Positions 54,330 to 63,787 of a stretch of DNA of 64,000 bases are shown here, piece by piece (the stretch's first letter is position 1; each line of letters begins with the position of its first letter). The position numbers and the translations under genes were made by a program. The notes beneath the pieces were generated by a model. It was not told where the DNA came from and ran no database searches. It saw nothing but the letters and a program-made list of their open reading frames with translations. Origin of the DNA: Paraglaciecola sp. MB-3u-78 (lineage in GTDB: Bacteria > Pseudomonadota > Gammaproteobacteria > Enterobacterales > Alteromonadaceae); assembly GCF_002835935.1 (NCBI RefSeq), contig NZ_PJCF01000005.1:558001-622000 (forward strand), in the 5' to 3' direction.

Positions 54330-54643
54330 TATTTGTCTCCTTCAGGATGAGGATTAGATTGAGGAATATATTTAGCACATAAACCGTACTGCACCGGTTT
54401 GACTAACATAGGATAAAGTAATGTAACTAATAATGCCCATATAATAGCCATCCAATTAGTCGCCATTTGAATTATAAGGATAAATACTGGGATCACGACC
54501 AACATTTTTAACACATTAAGGAATAATTTTTCAGGTCCAATTAATTTGCCTTGGGCCAATTGCACTGCTGCTAATCTTTGGGTCAAAGATAAAGACTGTA
54601 GTTGAGGGATTTGTTTGGTGGAAAAATACAACTTCATATGCAA
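54329..54643 (-). CDS. Small membrane protein of unknown function
   Basis: A 104-residue protein with two hydrophobic segments (residues ~45-65 and ~65-85) between a basic N-terminal region ([20 protein letters not shown]) and a hydrophilic tail. It is coupled to galE (1-bp overlap, TAATG-like junction). ATG at 54643 or 54637 could start it. I do not recognise the family with confidence; similar small proteins occur in Alteromonadales. Real because of operon packing and composition. Confidence 0.65.
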   Translation of the reverse strand: MHMKLYFSTKQIPQLQSLSLTQRLAAVQLAQGKLIGPEKLFLNVLKMLVVIPVFILIIQMATNWMAIIWALLVTLLYPMLVKPVQYGLCAKYIPQSNPHPEGDK

Positions 54644-54721
54644 TGTGACCTGCTTGTAACGATTAAACAGCCCAAATAAGTAAAAACTTAGATGGGCATC
54701 GATTTTAATTCCCAGTTTACA

Positions 54722-56257
54722 TTAGTTAAAGGGTTGTTCTATCGCTCCATCACGATTTTCATCTTGATGATCCGCCAGTTTTTCCCACTTCTTAGTCTTA
54801 AATGTAAATAAGAAAATGACAATACCAATTGAAATAGTAAATAAGCTGATTTGTAGATAAAGACTAGGCATATCTTCAACCTTATTAGGATCAAAGTTTC
54901 CAGCTAATAAACCAGCCACTACATTGCCGATAGAGTAAGTGAGTACAAACACCCCCATCATCTGACCCGCGAAACGTCTAGGTGATAATTTACTGACCGC
55001 TGATAAGGCAACTGGACTCAAACATAACTCACCTACAGTATGTAAAAAGTAGGTGGCGATCAGCCAATAAGGTGCCACCTTTAATCCTGTAGCAGCCACC
55101 TGGGCGGCAAAAAACATCACAAGAAATCCCGAAGCCATAATAATCAAACCAACAGCACATTTTAAACCGTAGGATGGGGTGATCATTTTTTTAGCCATGT
55201 TTATCCACATTGCTGCGAAAAAAGGCGACAAAATTACAATAAACATAGAGTTGGCAGATTGCAGCCATTCAGGTGGGATCTCAAAGGTGCCTATGATCCT
55301 GTCGGTGTAATTTTGACCAAATAGATTCAAAGATGAACCTGCCTGTTCAAAACCAGTCCAGAAAAATATAGACGCGATACACACTAAAAATAAAGCCCCT
55401 AGTTGACGCTTTTCATTAGGTGAATTGTTACCAAGAAAAAATATTGCAGCAAAGTAGCCTAAAAATAAGACGGTAGCGAGAATGGCAAATTTTTGTGCCA
55501 CAACAACGGCATTAAATGCCATCAAGTTGTTCATCAACATATAAGCAACTACAGTCACAGCGAGTAAAAACAAACCTATAACTGACCAGCTGATTTTTGC
55601 CGCTTTTGGTGACAACCTAACTGTGGGCTCAGCACCAGCACCCTCTAACTTGATAAGTGTCTTCTTATACATGATTAAGCCAATACCCATGCCGACAGCA
55701 GCTGCGCCAAACGCCCAGTGCCATCCAAAGTTGATGCGCAAATAACCACAAACTGTATAACCAATAACCGAGCCTAAATTGATGCCAAGATAATAAAGGG
55801 TGTAACCACTGTCCCGTCTTTTGTCGTCACTTGAATACAACTGCCCTACTAAAGCGCCAATATTAGGTTTGAGTAAACCTGTGCCTAGTACCACTAAAAT
55901 CAAGCCAATAAAAAAGGTATAGTCATTTGGAATAGCCAACACAATATGGCCACACATGATGATGATCCCGCCATACCAAACTGCTTGTTGTCCGCCAATT
56001 AAACGGTCAGCCATCCAGCCACCAGGTAAACCCATTAAATACACTGAGCCAGTATATAGACCATAAATAGCAGTTGCCGAAGCAACAGTGATCGCTAACC
56101 CACCTTCTTGAATTGATGCTGTCATGAAGAGCACCAGCATGGCACGCATGCCGTAGTAACTCATACGCTCCCACATCTCGGTCAGAAATAGTGTGGAAAG
56201 CCCCCCTGGATGACCCAGGAAATCTTTTGTTTTTGTTTGAACTGATTCAGTTGTCAT
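54722..56257 (-). CDS. POT-family proton-dependent oligopeptide transporter
   Basis: A 511-residue MFS protein of the PTR2/POT family with 12-14 hydrophobic segments. The ExxERFxYY motif appears as TEMWERMSYYGMRA in helix 1, and the second signature as GLLKPNIGALVGQLY. It imports di- and tripeptides with protons. Single-gene unit, 78 bp upstream of the small membrane-protein gene on the same strand. Confidence 0.93.
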   Translation of the reverse strand: MTTESVQTKTKDFLGHPGGLSTLFLTEMWERMSYYGMRAMLVLFMTASIQEGGLAITVASATAIYGLYTGSVYLMGLPGGWMADRLIGGQQAVWYGGIIIMCGHIVLAIPNDYTFFIGLILVVLGTGLLKPNIGALVGQLYSSDDKRRDSGYTLYYLGINLGSVIGYTVCGYLRINFGWHWAFGAAAVGMGIGLIMYKKTLIKLEGAGAEPTVRLSPKAAKISWSVIGLFLLAVTVVAYMLMNNLMAFNAVVVAQKFAILATVLFLGYFAAIFFLGNNSPNEKRQLGALFLVCIASIFFWTGFEQAGSSLNLFGQNYTDRIIGTFEIPPEWLQSANSMFIVILSPFFAAMWINMAKKMITPSYGLKCAVGLIIMASGFLVMFFAAQVAATGLKVAPYWLIATYFLHTVGELCLSPVALSAVSKLSPRRFAGQMMGVFVLTYSIGNVVAGLLAGNFDPNKVEDMPSLYLQISLFTISIGIVIFLFTFKTKKWEKLADHQDENRDGAIEQPFN

Positions 56258-57072
56258 GAAGTCTGCCTTTTATTTTTATAATGTTTGACAAGTTAGTCTG
56301 AGCCTTAAGAAACAAGCCTCCCTGAAGGCCGAAAGTATCTAATGGCAATGAATTATCAATACAAACCAAACTGTTTTTAAGAGCTGTATTGATAGAACGT
56401 CAAACTATGTCTGTCATTTTGACGCATTGTTTATACTAGAGCGCTGAGATTAAAACAACTATGGAGTCAAAAAACAGACTATGTGACGGGGGTCTTTATT
56501 TCTGCTTTTTTATTAATTGATAAAATTTATACATCATCGACACCTCTCGTAGGAATGAAAAAGCTAATTATCATCAAGAAGATGATTTTGCTCTTTCCTT
56601 AGAAAATATTAAATAAATTAGGAAAAATACGACTGAAACAGCGCCGAAGCTCTCTGTTGTCTTTACAACAATACCAAGAGTAAACAACATCCTGTGGTGA
56701 GGCAAACGGCAAGACCTGACTCTCGACATGCTAGTCTTTTTCCAAGTGATGCACTTATTATTTGAATCCAAGAGATAAATAGTCAACACTATCGATGTAC
56801 TATCAGAATAGCTGGCATGAAGTGTCTAAAACGATAAGAGGGATTGTGTCAGTATCCATTTAAAACTGTTTATATATTTTGTTTTTTCGAAACAATAAAT
56901 GTTATATTATTATTGGTTTATTTTGTTTAAATACAACATCTTATGCTATATTGCTGGTGGGCTTTTAACTCCGAAATTTGAGTGATAAGTTTAAGTTTAT
57001 ATTTAACTTAATTACGAATTCAGTTAGCATCCTTGGCCGCTCAAGTATGAAAGATTCGAGCCTTTTTATTAT
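56258..57072. other. Long AT-rich intergenic region before the polysaccharide locus
   Basis: An 815-bp gap between divergent genes. It holds short inverted repeats (CAATACA/TGTATTG near 56358-56392; CGTCAAA/TTTGACG near 56398-56424). A 71-codon minus-strand frame (56574-56789, GTG start) ends in a hydrophobic helix plus basic tail, but has no ribosome binding site and is doubtful. The right part should contain the promoter of the export genes; no JUMPstart-type element was found. Confidence 0.45.
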
Positions 57073-59682
57073 ATGGATAGAAGTATGTTAAGAAAGTTTG
57101 AAATTCGAGTAATTGTTTTGTTATTTTACGTAGTTACGCAGGCTGTTTTTGCGTTTACGCCTACGGCGCAGCAAATTCAACAACTAAAAACCATGCCACG
57201 GGCCCAGCAAGAAGCACTAGCCAGGCAAATGGGCATTGATCTATCCAGCTTTCAATTAAACTCGAACCCAACGCAAAGAGTTAACGTTGAACCTGAAACA
57301 ATGGTCAGCAGGCGCGTTGATGAAAATGCGGTGTCTAAGACCTTAGCAGAGCAAAGCGCGGCGCAAAATAACAGCAAATCCCTCAAGCCTTACGGTTATC
57401 AATTGTTCAGCAATGCCGCGGCGTCATTTTCTCCCTCACCCAATATGCCGGTTCCTGCCGATTACCTTATGGGGGCGGGAGACAGCATTAACATTCAATT
57501 ATTTGGTAAAGAAAGTGGCCAATATGAGCTGGTTGTTAATAATGAAGGCGAGATCCAAATTCCCGAGCTAGGCCCTATGCCGGTGTTGGGCCTTAGATAT
57601 GAAGAGCTAAAACAAGCATTAATTGAGCGTTACAAGCAGCAGATGATTGGCGTTTCACCACATATTACTATGGGCACTATGCGTACTATTCAAGTGTATA
57701 TTGTTGGTGAGGCATACCGCCCCGGAGCCCTTATTGTTAATTCTTTATCAACCATTACCCATGCGTTATTTGCCAGTGGCGGAGTAAACGCCATAGGCTC
57801 ATTGCGTAATATTGAATTAAAACGCGCTGGGCAAATTATTCGCACCTTTGACTTATACGACATGCTGATTTTCGGCTCAACCGAAAATGATATTAGGCTC
57901 CAGCAAGGTGACGTAATTTTTATCCCTACGGTTAAAAAACTAGTCAGTATTGATGGCGCTGTGAGGCGCCCAGCAATATATGAAGTAAAACAACAAGAAT
58001 CGTTGGCAAAAGTCATTGAGATTGCCGGTGGTTTACTTCCTTCTGCCGCTGATCAGCTACAAATCGCCAGAAAAACACCGAAATCAGAACTAGAGGTTAA
58101 AAGCGTCAGTTTATTTGATGACACATTAACAAGCCTAAGTTTGTATAACGGCGACTTTATCAATGTGGCTGAGGCCAATAAAGAATTTTCAAACGCTATT
58201 GTTATCGCTGGTGCTTACGCGACACCTGGTCTTGTGCAATGGCAGCCAAGCTTACAACTTTCAAGCTTAATTAAGCCAAATACCTTACTTAATGGCACTG
58301 ATTTAGATTACGCCTTAATTCTTCGCCGTGAAAAATTTGCCAGTCACAGCCAAGTTATTCAGTTTGAACCCAGTCGCGTGTTATCAGGCGAATTTGACAC
58401 AACCCTTGAACGCTTTGACCAAATTACCCTGTTTAATCAATCTGGCTTTGATAGGATTGGCGGCGTTGAAGCTAAAGTGACTGGCGTTAATTTAGAAGGT
58501 AGCGCTGATGATTTAAAAACCACTGAGGCAGATTATTTAAAAGGTTTAGACTCACAATCATTTACTGAGAGCCAATTAATACTCACAAACTCTAAAAACT
58601 ACTCACGTAAAAAATTACTGGCCCCTATTATTGCCCGCTTAAAAGATGAGGGTAGTAATGAAACCCCCGTTCAATTGTCTGAAATATCGGGGCAAGTAAA
58701 ATATCCTGGCGTTTATCCCATAGCCGATAAAGGCAAGATAAAACAACTTATTCTAGCGGCGGGTGGTTTTGTCGAGTCTGCCTATATTCAAAATGCTGAA
58801 CTATCACGTTCACAGATAAACGCCAGTGGTACCTTAGATGTTAAGCATATAAACGTAGACTTGGTTGACGCCATGTTAGGTAGTGAAAATGCAAACCTAC
58901 AGATTTTAAGTAAAGATGCATTAAAGGTACACCGAGTGCCAGATTGGTATGACAGCAGAACGGTAGAGTTAGTGGGTGAAGTGGTGTTTCCAGGTAAATA
59001 CCAAATTAAAAAAGACGAAACACTATCCCAACTACTTAGCCGAGCAGGAGGCTTTACCTCTAATGCCAGTTTAGATGCTGTCATATTCACCCGCGAAGAA
59101 TTAAAACGCAGAGAAAAACAAAATTTAGAAAAAACAATCGAAAATCTAAAGCAACAATTTATTAACAGTAATGTGTCGGGTAGCCAAAATGTCAAAACCA
59201 TCAATTTTGCAGATGCCAATCAGATATTGAATGAGTTGTTAAATGTTGAACCCGTTGGTCGCTTAATTCTGGATGTTGCACGTCTTAATGCTGACGCCAG
59301 CGAGAATGATATTCAATTAAAAGGCGGCGATAAATTGTATGTGCCCAATATTTCAAACTCAGTCTCGGTGGTGGGTGAGGTGTTTGTGGCCTCTACCCAC
59401 TTGCTAGATAAAGGCACTACCGTTGCCGATTATATTAGTCGCTCTGGCGGCTTAACCGAGCAGGCAGACAGCAGTAAAGTTTATATTGTTAAAGCCAATG
59501 GCTCGGTAAAGGTGCCTAATAACGATTTTTGGTTTGGCGGTACAAGCGCAATATTAGAACCCGGTGACACTATTGTTGTGCCGCGAGACGTGGTGAATTA
59601 CGAAAGGTTGGGTTTGTGGCAAACCGTTACACAAATAGTCTATCAATCGGCTGTGGCCTTAGTTGCGATTGGGAGGCTATAA
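57073..59682 (+). CDS. Polysaccharide export outer-membrane protein (OPX/Wza family, multi-SLBB)
   Basis: An 869-residue protein with an N-terminal signal peptide (cleavage after VFA near residue 28). The polysaccharide-export domain lies at ~130-225 (ADYLMGAGDSINIQLFG), followed by several SLBB repeats (VYIVGEAYRPGALIV, VSIDGAVRRPAIYEV, LSEISGQVKYPGVYP, VELVGEVVFPGKYQI, SVVGEVFVASTHLL). It is more than twice the length of Wza, with extra SLBB domains, as in marine gammaproteobacteria. It would form the periplasm-spanning export channel. A second ATG at 57085 is possible. First gene of the polysaccharide locus. Confidence 0.93.
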   Translation: MDRSMLRKFEIRVIVLLFYVVTQAVFAFTPTAQQIQQLKTMPRAQQEALARQMGIDLSSFQLNSNPTQRVNVEPETMVSRRVDENAVSKTLAEQSAAQNNSKSLKPYGYQLFSNAAASFSPSPNMPVPADYLMGAGDSINIQLFGKESGQYELVVNNEGEIQIPELGPMPVLGLRYEELKQALIERYKQQMIGVSPHITMGTMRTIQVYIVGEAYRPGALIVNSLSTITHALFASGGVNAIGSLRNIELKRAGQIIRTFDLYDMLIFGSTENDIRLQQGDVIFIPTVKKLVSIDGAVRRPAIYEVKQQESLAKVIEIAGGLLPSAADQLQIARKTPKSELEVKSVSLFDDTLTSLSLYNGDFINVAEANKEFSNAIVIAGAYATPGLVQWQPSLQLSSLIKPNTLLNGTDLDYALILRREKFASHSQVIQFEPSRVLSGEFDTTLERFDQITLFNQSGFDRIGGVEAKVTGVNLEGSADDLKTTEADYLKGLDSQSFTESQLILTNSKNYSRKKLLAPIIARLKDEGSNETPVQLSEISGQVKYPGVYPIADKGKIKQLILAAGGFVESAYIQNAELSRSQINASGTLDVKHINVDLVDAMLGSENANLQILSKDALKVHRVPDWYDSRTVELVGEVVFPGKYQIKKDETLSQLLSRAGGFTSNASLDAVIFTREELKRREKQNLEKTIENLKQQFINSNVSGSQNVKTINFADANQILNELLNVEPVGRLILDVARLNADASENDIQLKGGDKLYVPNISNSVSVVGEVFVASTHLLDKGTTVADYISRSGGLTEQADSSKVYIVKANGSVKVPNNDFWFGGTSAILEPGDTIVVPRDVVNYERLGLWQTVTQIVYQSAVALVAIGRL

Positions 59683-59708
59683 GTCCTAACGGGCAATAGT
59701 AATTTATT

Positions 59709-60725
59709 ATGACTGACAATAATGTAAACGAAACAAACACAGACACTGTTCGTTATGTGATGGTGGCCCCAGACAGTGCTATTAATGCCCGTCAAGATGA
59801 CAGAATTGACTTACGTGAATTATGGGCTGTTATCTGGTCGGCTAAATGGATTATTATTGGGGTAACGGCTTTATTCGCTATCGCCTCGGTTTTTTATGCC
59901 CTAAGTTTGCCGAGTATATATAAAAGTGAAGTGTTACTTGCACCCGCCAGCAGTGAACAACAGAGTGGCTTAGGGGCATTAGCTGGTCAATTCGGCGGCT
60001 TAGCCTCATTAGCTGGGGTTAATTTGGGTGGCGGTAAAGCAGATAAAATCGATATGGCCATTGAGATCCTTAAATCCCGAGAGTTTTTTAGTCAGTTTGC
60101 AAACAAGCATAATATTTTGCCTGATTTAATGGCAATCAAAGAGTGGAACCAATCCACTAATTCAGTTATCTATGACGCAGAGATATATCTGCCTCAAAAT
60201 GACGAGTGGGTGCGCGAAGCTAAACCACCGAAGCAAATTAAACCCTCGATGCAAGAAGCCATTGAGACATTTAAAAAGCTATTGAACATAGAGCAAGCTA
60301 AAGAAACTGGCATGGTGAATATCAGTGTTGAACATTATTCACCTTATGTAGCAAAGCAATGGGTCGATTGGTTAATACAAGATATTAACCTCAATATGAA
60401 AAGCCGTGATAAACAAGAAGCTGAAAAGAGCATTGCTTATCTGCAATCTCAAATCGAAAAAACCACAATTGCCGATCATAAAACCCTGTTGTATCAGTTG
60501 ATTGAAGAACAAACAAAAACATTGATGTTCGCTGAAGTACGTGATGAATATATATTTAAAACTATTGATACGGCATTGGTCCCAGAATTAAAAGCTAAAC
60601 CCAAGCGTGCTCTGATTGTGGTGTTAGGTGTCTTGTTGGGTGGTATGTTAGCGGTGCTTATTGTGTTAATACGTTATTTTGCTAGTAATAAAATCACTAG
60701 TGGCAACAGAGAAACTCAGAGTTAG
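59709..60725 (+). CDS. Wzz-type polysaccharide chain-length determinant protein
   Basis: A 338-residue inner-membrane protein with membrane helices near residues ~45-65 and ~305-325 flanking a periplasmic, partly coiled-coil domain: the polysaccharide co-polymerase layout. The first helix is followed by YKSEVLLAPAS and a glycine-rich QFGGLASLAGVNLGGG; the second is preceded by Pro-rich VPELKAKPKRALI, typical of Wzz. No tyrosine-kinase domain is attached. It regulates chain length and works with the export channel 26 bp upstream. Confidence 0.9.
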   Translation: MTDNNVNETNTDTVRYVMVAPDSAINARQDDRIDLRELWAVIWSAKWIIIGVTALFAIASVFYALSLPSIYKSEVLLAPASSEQQSGLGALAGQFGGLASLAGVNLGGGKADKIDMAIEILKSREFFSQFANKHNILPDLMAIKEWNQSTNSVIYDAEIYLPQNDEWVREAKPPKQIKPSMQEAIETFKKLLNIEQAKETGMVNISVEHYSPYVAKQWVDWLIQDINLNMKSRDKQEAEKSIAYLQSQIEKTTIADHKTLLYQLIEEQTKTLMFAEVRDEYIFKTIDTALVPELKAKPKRALIVVLGVLLGGMLAVLIVLIRYFASNKITSGNRETQS

Positions 60726-60917
60726 CAATAGTTATTTTAGGTCTTACTGTTAAAGACAACTTTACTTGGATAACGTCTAAACAAGTGCCTCCTGAATTAT
60801 AAAAACATTGTAACTATTCAGCCTGTTAAAAAATAAAGTTGCACTGATCTGGAGCTCCTATTGCCCGATCATTCTGATTTGCCATGCTATCTACATGGCA
60901 CACCATTCTCTTCGACT
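60726..60917. other. Non-coding stretch before the IS66-like scar
   Basis: About 190 AT-rich bases without a gene. The sequence from about 60810 (GTAACTATTCAGCC) may be the left end of the IS66-like element whose transposase fragment follows, but the other end is missing, so this is not certain. Confidence 0.3.
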
Positions 60918-61089
60918 ATGAACCTAAGCGGCATTAATATTAATGAAGTAGTAGAGCGAACGAAGACGCAGTTGCAAAACGATGCGAATACTTCGCCTGC
61001 GCTGAAAGCTTCGATAGAGCTAATAATCAAGGTGAATATGATATTCGCATGACCAAAGTACCACAAAAGATATCGGGCTGCTTTCTGAG
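60918..61089 (+). pseudogene. IS66-family transposase scar (internal deletion)
   Basis: From ATG 60918 the frame encodes MNLSGININEVVERTKTQL and SPALKASIEL, the N-terminus of an IS66-type transposase (TnpC). At about 61020 it jumps, in another frame, to NNQGEYDIRMTKVPQKISGCF (61022-61086), the C-terminal part around the last catalytic acidic residue. Some 400 codons between are missing. The scar runs directly into the fcl remnant. Family assignment rests on remembered IS66 motifs and should be confirmed by a search. Confidence 0.7.
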
Positions 61090-61233
61090 CATGAAGGCGC
61101 ACCTCGCAAGTTAATGAATGTTGACAGACTTAAATCATTAGGCTGGGAATATTCAGTGTCGCTAGAAAAGGGTTTAGCTAAAGCTTGTCAGTGGTTTTGT
61201 GATAATCAAGATAAGTTAATAAGAGAGAGATAA
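61090..61233 (+). pseudogene. fcl: GDP-L-fucose synthase (fcl) 3' remnant, copy 1
   Basis: The frame from 61093 to the stop at 61231 reads EGAPRKLMNVDRLKSLGWEY and [17 protein letters not shown], the last ~46 codons of a GDP-L-fucose synthase. The ~270 upstream codons are gone, replaced by an IS66-like scar. The stop codon touches the ATG of the next gene. A close copy lies at 63577-63719. Confidence 0.8.
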
Positions 61234-62196
61234 ATGTATAAAATATTAATAATTGGAGCGGGTCAATTAGGGGCCCGGCATTTACAAGGAGTATTGAAGA
61301 GTAAGCAGTATTTAAATATTACCGTTGTTGACCCTTCAAATAAATCTTTAGAAAATGCACGAAAGTGCGAAAAAGAAGTTGTTGTAGGAAACGAAAATAG
61401 TAATGTTTCATATTTAAATACAATACCAAGTCTAGACATTTTTTATGTTGTGATTATAGCAACAACAGCGAATGTTAGAGCAATTGTTACTCGAGAATTG
61501 CTTGAAAAAAACAAGGTTAGGCATATTATTTTCGAAAAAGTATTATTTCAAAAGGTCGAAGAATATAAAAACGTAGGTAATCTATTAAAACAACATGAAA
61601 CTCAAGGTTGGGTAAATTGCCCAAGACGTGTATTTCCTACTTATCAAAAAATAAAAGAGTTACTTTGCGGTGAAGAGTTTTTGGATATGGAAGTCGTTGG
61701 TCATGGCTGGGGGCTTGCATGTAATGGTGTTCATTTCATTGATTTATATGCATATTTAACATCTGTTACTGACTTTGACTTATCAACTGAAGGGCTTGTT
61801 AAAGGGCTTGTTGATAGTAAACGGGAAGGATTTTATGAGGCAACGGGTAAATTACAAGGTGAAACCCGCAAAGGTCGATTTGAGCTTATATGTGAAGAAG
61901 CTGAAACCGGTAATTACTCTATAAGTTTGAAAACCCCACACTATGAGGTACAAATTAACGAGTTTGAAGGATATTATAGCTACCTACATAATGGCCAGTT
62001 AGTAAGGGAAAAACATAGTAACTTATATCAAAGTCAATTATCAGGTCTTAATGTTGATGAGCTGATCCTATCTGACTCTTCAAGTTTAACAAGTTTTGAA
62101 GAGTCATGCTCAATTCACCTCCCCTTTATTAAGTCTATGCAAGAGCACTTTGAGTCATCTTTGGGCAAAGAGTTAACTGCATGCCCAATTACATAA
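61234..62196 (+). CDS. Gfo/Idh/MocA-family oxidoreductase 1 (polysaccharide locus)
   Basis: A 320-residue protein with an N-terminal NAD(P) Rossmann motif ILIIGAGQLGARHLQG and the family's EK motif degenerate as FEKVLF near residue 97; the C-terminal part is the substrate-binding domain (HGWGLACNGVHFIDLYAYL). Likely oxidises or epimerises a nucleotide-linked sugar, but no substrate can be named. The DNA is clearly more AT-rich than the core genes, suggesting transfer. GAGAGAGA before the ATG at 61234 is a plausible ribosome binding site that belongs to the fcl remnant end. Confidence 0.8.
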   Translation: MYKILIIGAGQLGARHLQGVLKSKQYLNITVVDPSNKSLENARKCEKEVVVGNENSNVSYLNTIPSLDIFYVVIIATTANVRAIVTRELLEKNKVRHIIFEKVLFQKVEEYKNVGNLLKQHETQGWVNCPRRVFPTYQKIKELLCGEEFLDMEVVGHGWGLACNGVHFIDLYAYLTSVTDFDLSTEGLVKGLVDSKREGFYEATGKLQGETRKGRFELICEEAETGNYSISLKTPHYEVQINEFEGYYSYLHNGQLVREKHSNLYQSQLSGLNVDELILSDSSSLTSFEESCSIHLPFIKSMQEHFESSLGKELTACPIT

Positions 62197-62215
62197 ATAT
62201 TAAAAGGAAATTGTT

Positions 62216-63151
62216 ATGATCTGGTTAGTCGGCGCAGGTGCGATGTCAGTTGCATACGCAAAAGTATTGGATGCTCAAAAATGTGAATATAGAGTAATAG
62301 GGAGAGGTGAGGCATCCGCGGTTATCTTTAAAGAAAAAACCGGCGCTGAAGTTTATGTTGGAGGGGTTGATCTATTTTTACAGTCAAAACCAGAGCAGCC
62401 CTCTTCGGTTATTGTTAGTGTTAATGCCGACCATTTATTTAATACTTCGATGACGTTGTTAAACTATGGTGTCAAATCATTGCTTATAGAAAAGCCGGGT
62501 GGACTGGAGTTGTCCGAAATTAATCAGTTACACTGTAAAGCTGAGAGTTTTGGAGCTGAGGTATTTATCGCTTACAACCGACGCTTTTATAGTTCTGTCA
62601 TCAAAGCTAATGAGCTGATAGAAAAGGATGGAGGGGTGACGTCTTTTAACTTTGAACTCACAGAGTGGAGTCATATAATTGGTGGTTTAGAACAACCGAA
62701 AGCGGTGTTATCTAAGTGGTTCATTGCAAACTCGACGCATGTTGCTGATATGGCATTTTTCTTAGGCGGTAAACCAGAGGAGATCTGCTGTTTTACAGCA
62801 GGAAAGTTAGATTGGCACAAAAATTCCGCTATTTTTTCAGGGGCGGGTATCGCAACTAATGGCGCTTTGTTTAACTATGCCGCTAATTGGGAATCAGCTG
62901 GGCGCTGGTCTGTTGAAATTTTGACAAAAGAAAATCGCTATATATTTAGGCCGATAGAATCACTTCTTGTACAAAAAAGAGGCACAATCCCTCATGTTTC
63001 AGTTGAGCTAGATGATCAACTTGATATCGATTTTAAGCCAGGTCTTTATAAACAAGTCGAATGTTTTTTAAGTGGTAAAACTCAGGGTCTTTGCTCAATT
63101 TCAGAGCATCTTAGCCGTTTTCCAATTTATGAGAAAATGGCCAATTATTAG
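62216..63151 (+). CDS. Gfo/Idh/MocA-family oxidoreductase 2 (polysaccharide locus)
   Basis: A 311-residue protein: Rossmann motif IWLVGAGAMSVAYAKVL at the N-terminus, the characteristic EKPGG (near residue 93), FIAYNRRFYSS, and NSTHVADMAFFLGG in the C-terminal domain. Member of the same broad family as its neighbour but clearly divergent, so the two probably act in sequence or as a heteromer on one sugar. 19 bp after oxidoreductase 1 with an AAAGGAAA ribosome binding site; followed by a terminator at 63295. Confidence 0.85.
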   Translation: MIWLVGAGAMSVAYAKVLDAQKCEYRVIGRGEASAVIFKEKTGAEVYVGGVDLFLQSKPEQPSSVIVSVNADHLFNTSMTLLNYGVKSLLIEKPGGLELSEINQLHCKAESFGAEVFIAYNRRFYSSVIKANELIEKDGGVTSFNFELTEWSHIIGGLEQPKAVLSKWFIANSTHVADMAFFLGGKPEEICCFTAGKLDWHKNSAIFSGAGIATNGALFNYAANWESAGRWSVEILTKENRYIFRPIESLLVQKRGTIPHVSVELDDQLDIDFKPGLYKQVECFLSGKTQGLCSISEHLSRFPIYEKMANY

Positions 63152-63294
63152 CTTTATCAACAATTGCACAATGAATTCTTTATAAAAAGAGGCTTTAGTA
63201 TAGTTATATGCAATAAACTTTCTAGAATGCCTATCTATAGACCTCCTAGTTACCTCGATAATATTTTGAAATCAATATGATAAGTGTAAAATTC

Positions 63295-63331
63295 AAAGGT
63301 ATATCTGTTTTCAGGTATACCTTTATTTTTT
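63295..63331 (+). terminator. Rho-independent terminator after the oxidoreductase pair
   Basis: A perfect 9-bp stem (AAAGGTATA 63295-63303, TATACCTTT 63316-63324) with a 12-nt loop is followed by ATTTTTT. It lies about 145 bp after the stop of oxidoreductase 2; the A/T-rich intervening sequence holds nothing recognisable. Confidence 0.65.
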
Positions 63332-63421
63332 AGGTTTTAAAGGACTTTTTGTTTAAATAGATTGAACCTTTACCCAATGTGATGAGCAGGACGGCCAAAT
63401 GAAGCCATATCATTAGTCATT

Positions 63422-63575
63422 ATGGGTAGAATTAAGAACAAAATTGTCAACTGGAGAGAGTACAGCAAGACATTGCTTAGCCGCAGCTCTATCACATTTT
63501 GTGATAGATGAAGACGTCATCTCAACCAGGCAGTGTAAAGAACACCATGGTGGGCGTGGTAGAGGACGGTTTTTA
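63422..63575 (+). pseudogene. IS5/IS4-like transposase N-terminal scar
   Basis: From ATG 63422 the frame reads MGRIKNKIVNWREYSKTLL and SSITF, then after a frameshift near 63500 it continues as DEDVISTRQCKEHHGGRGRG. This is the N-terminus of the 'WREYN..L..RGS.TFW.DE' type of IS5-superfamily transposases. It is cut off after ~50 codons and joined to the fcl remnant. No terminal inverted repeats were identified. Confidence 0.7.
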
Positions 63576-63576
63576 A

Positions 63577-63719
63577 GGTGAAATCAAATTTGATGCTGCT
63601 AAACTAGATGGTGCTCCACGTAAGGTTATGAATGTCAGGAGACTTAAATCATTAGGCTGGAATTTTTTTCGGTGTCGCTAGAAAAGGGTTTGGCTAAAGC
63701 TTGTCAGTGGTTTTTATAA
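63577..63719 (+). pseudogene. fcl: GDP-L-fucose synthase (fcl) 3' remnant, copy 2
   Basis: Reads [19 protein letters not shown] and RLKSLGW, then a frameshift inside a T run (63662-63669), then [16 protein letters not shown]-stop. About 85 bp are nearly identical to copy 1 at 61110-61200. Begins directly at the end of an IS5-like scar. Confidence 0.8.
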
Positions 63720-63787
63720 AACAGAGTTAAATTTCGGGGTTGGTTATTTATAGTGACTCCATGTGTATTCATAAAGGTAATATATTA

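Noticed and set aside
56574-56789. 71-codon minus-strand frame with a C-terminal hydrophobic helix and basic tail
   Set aside because: GTG start without a ribosome binding site, low-complexity AT-rich surroundings and no recognisable domain; a sorting-signal tail was considered but not convincing.
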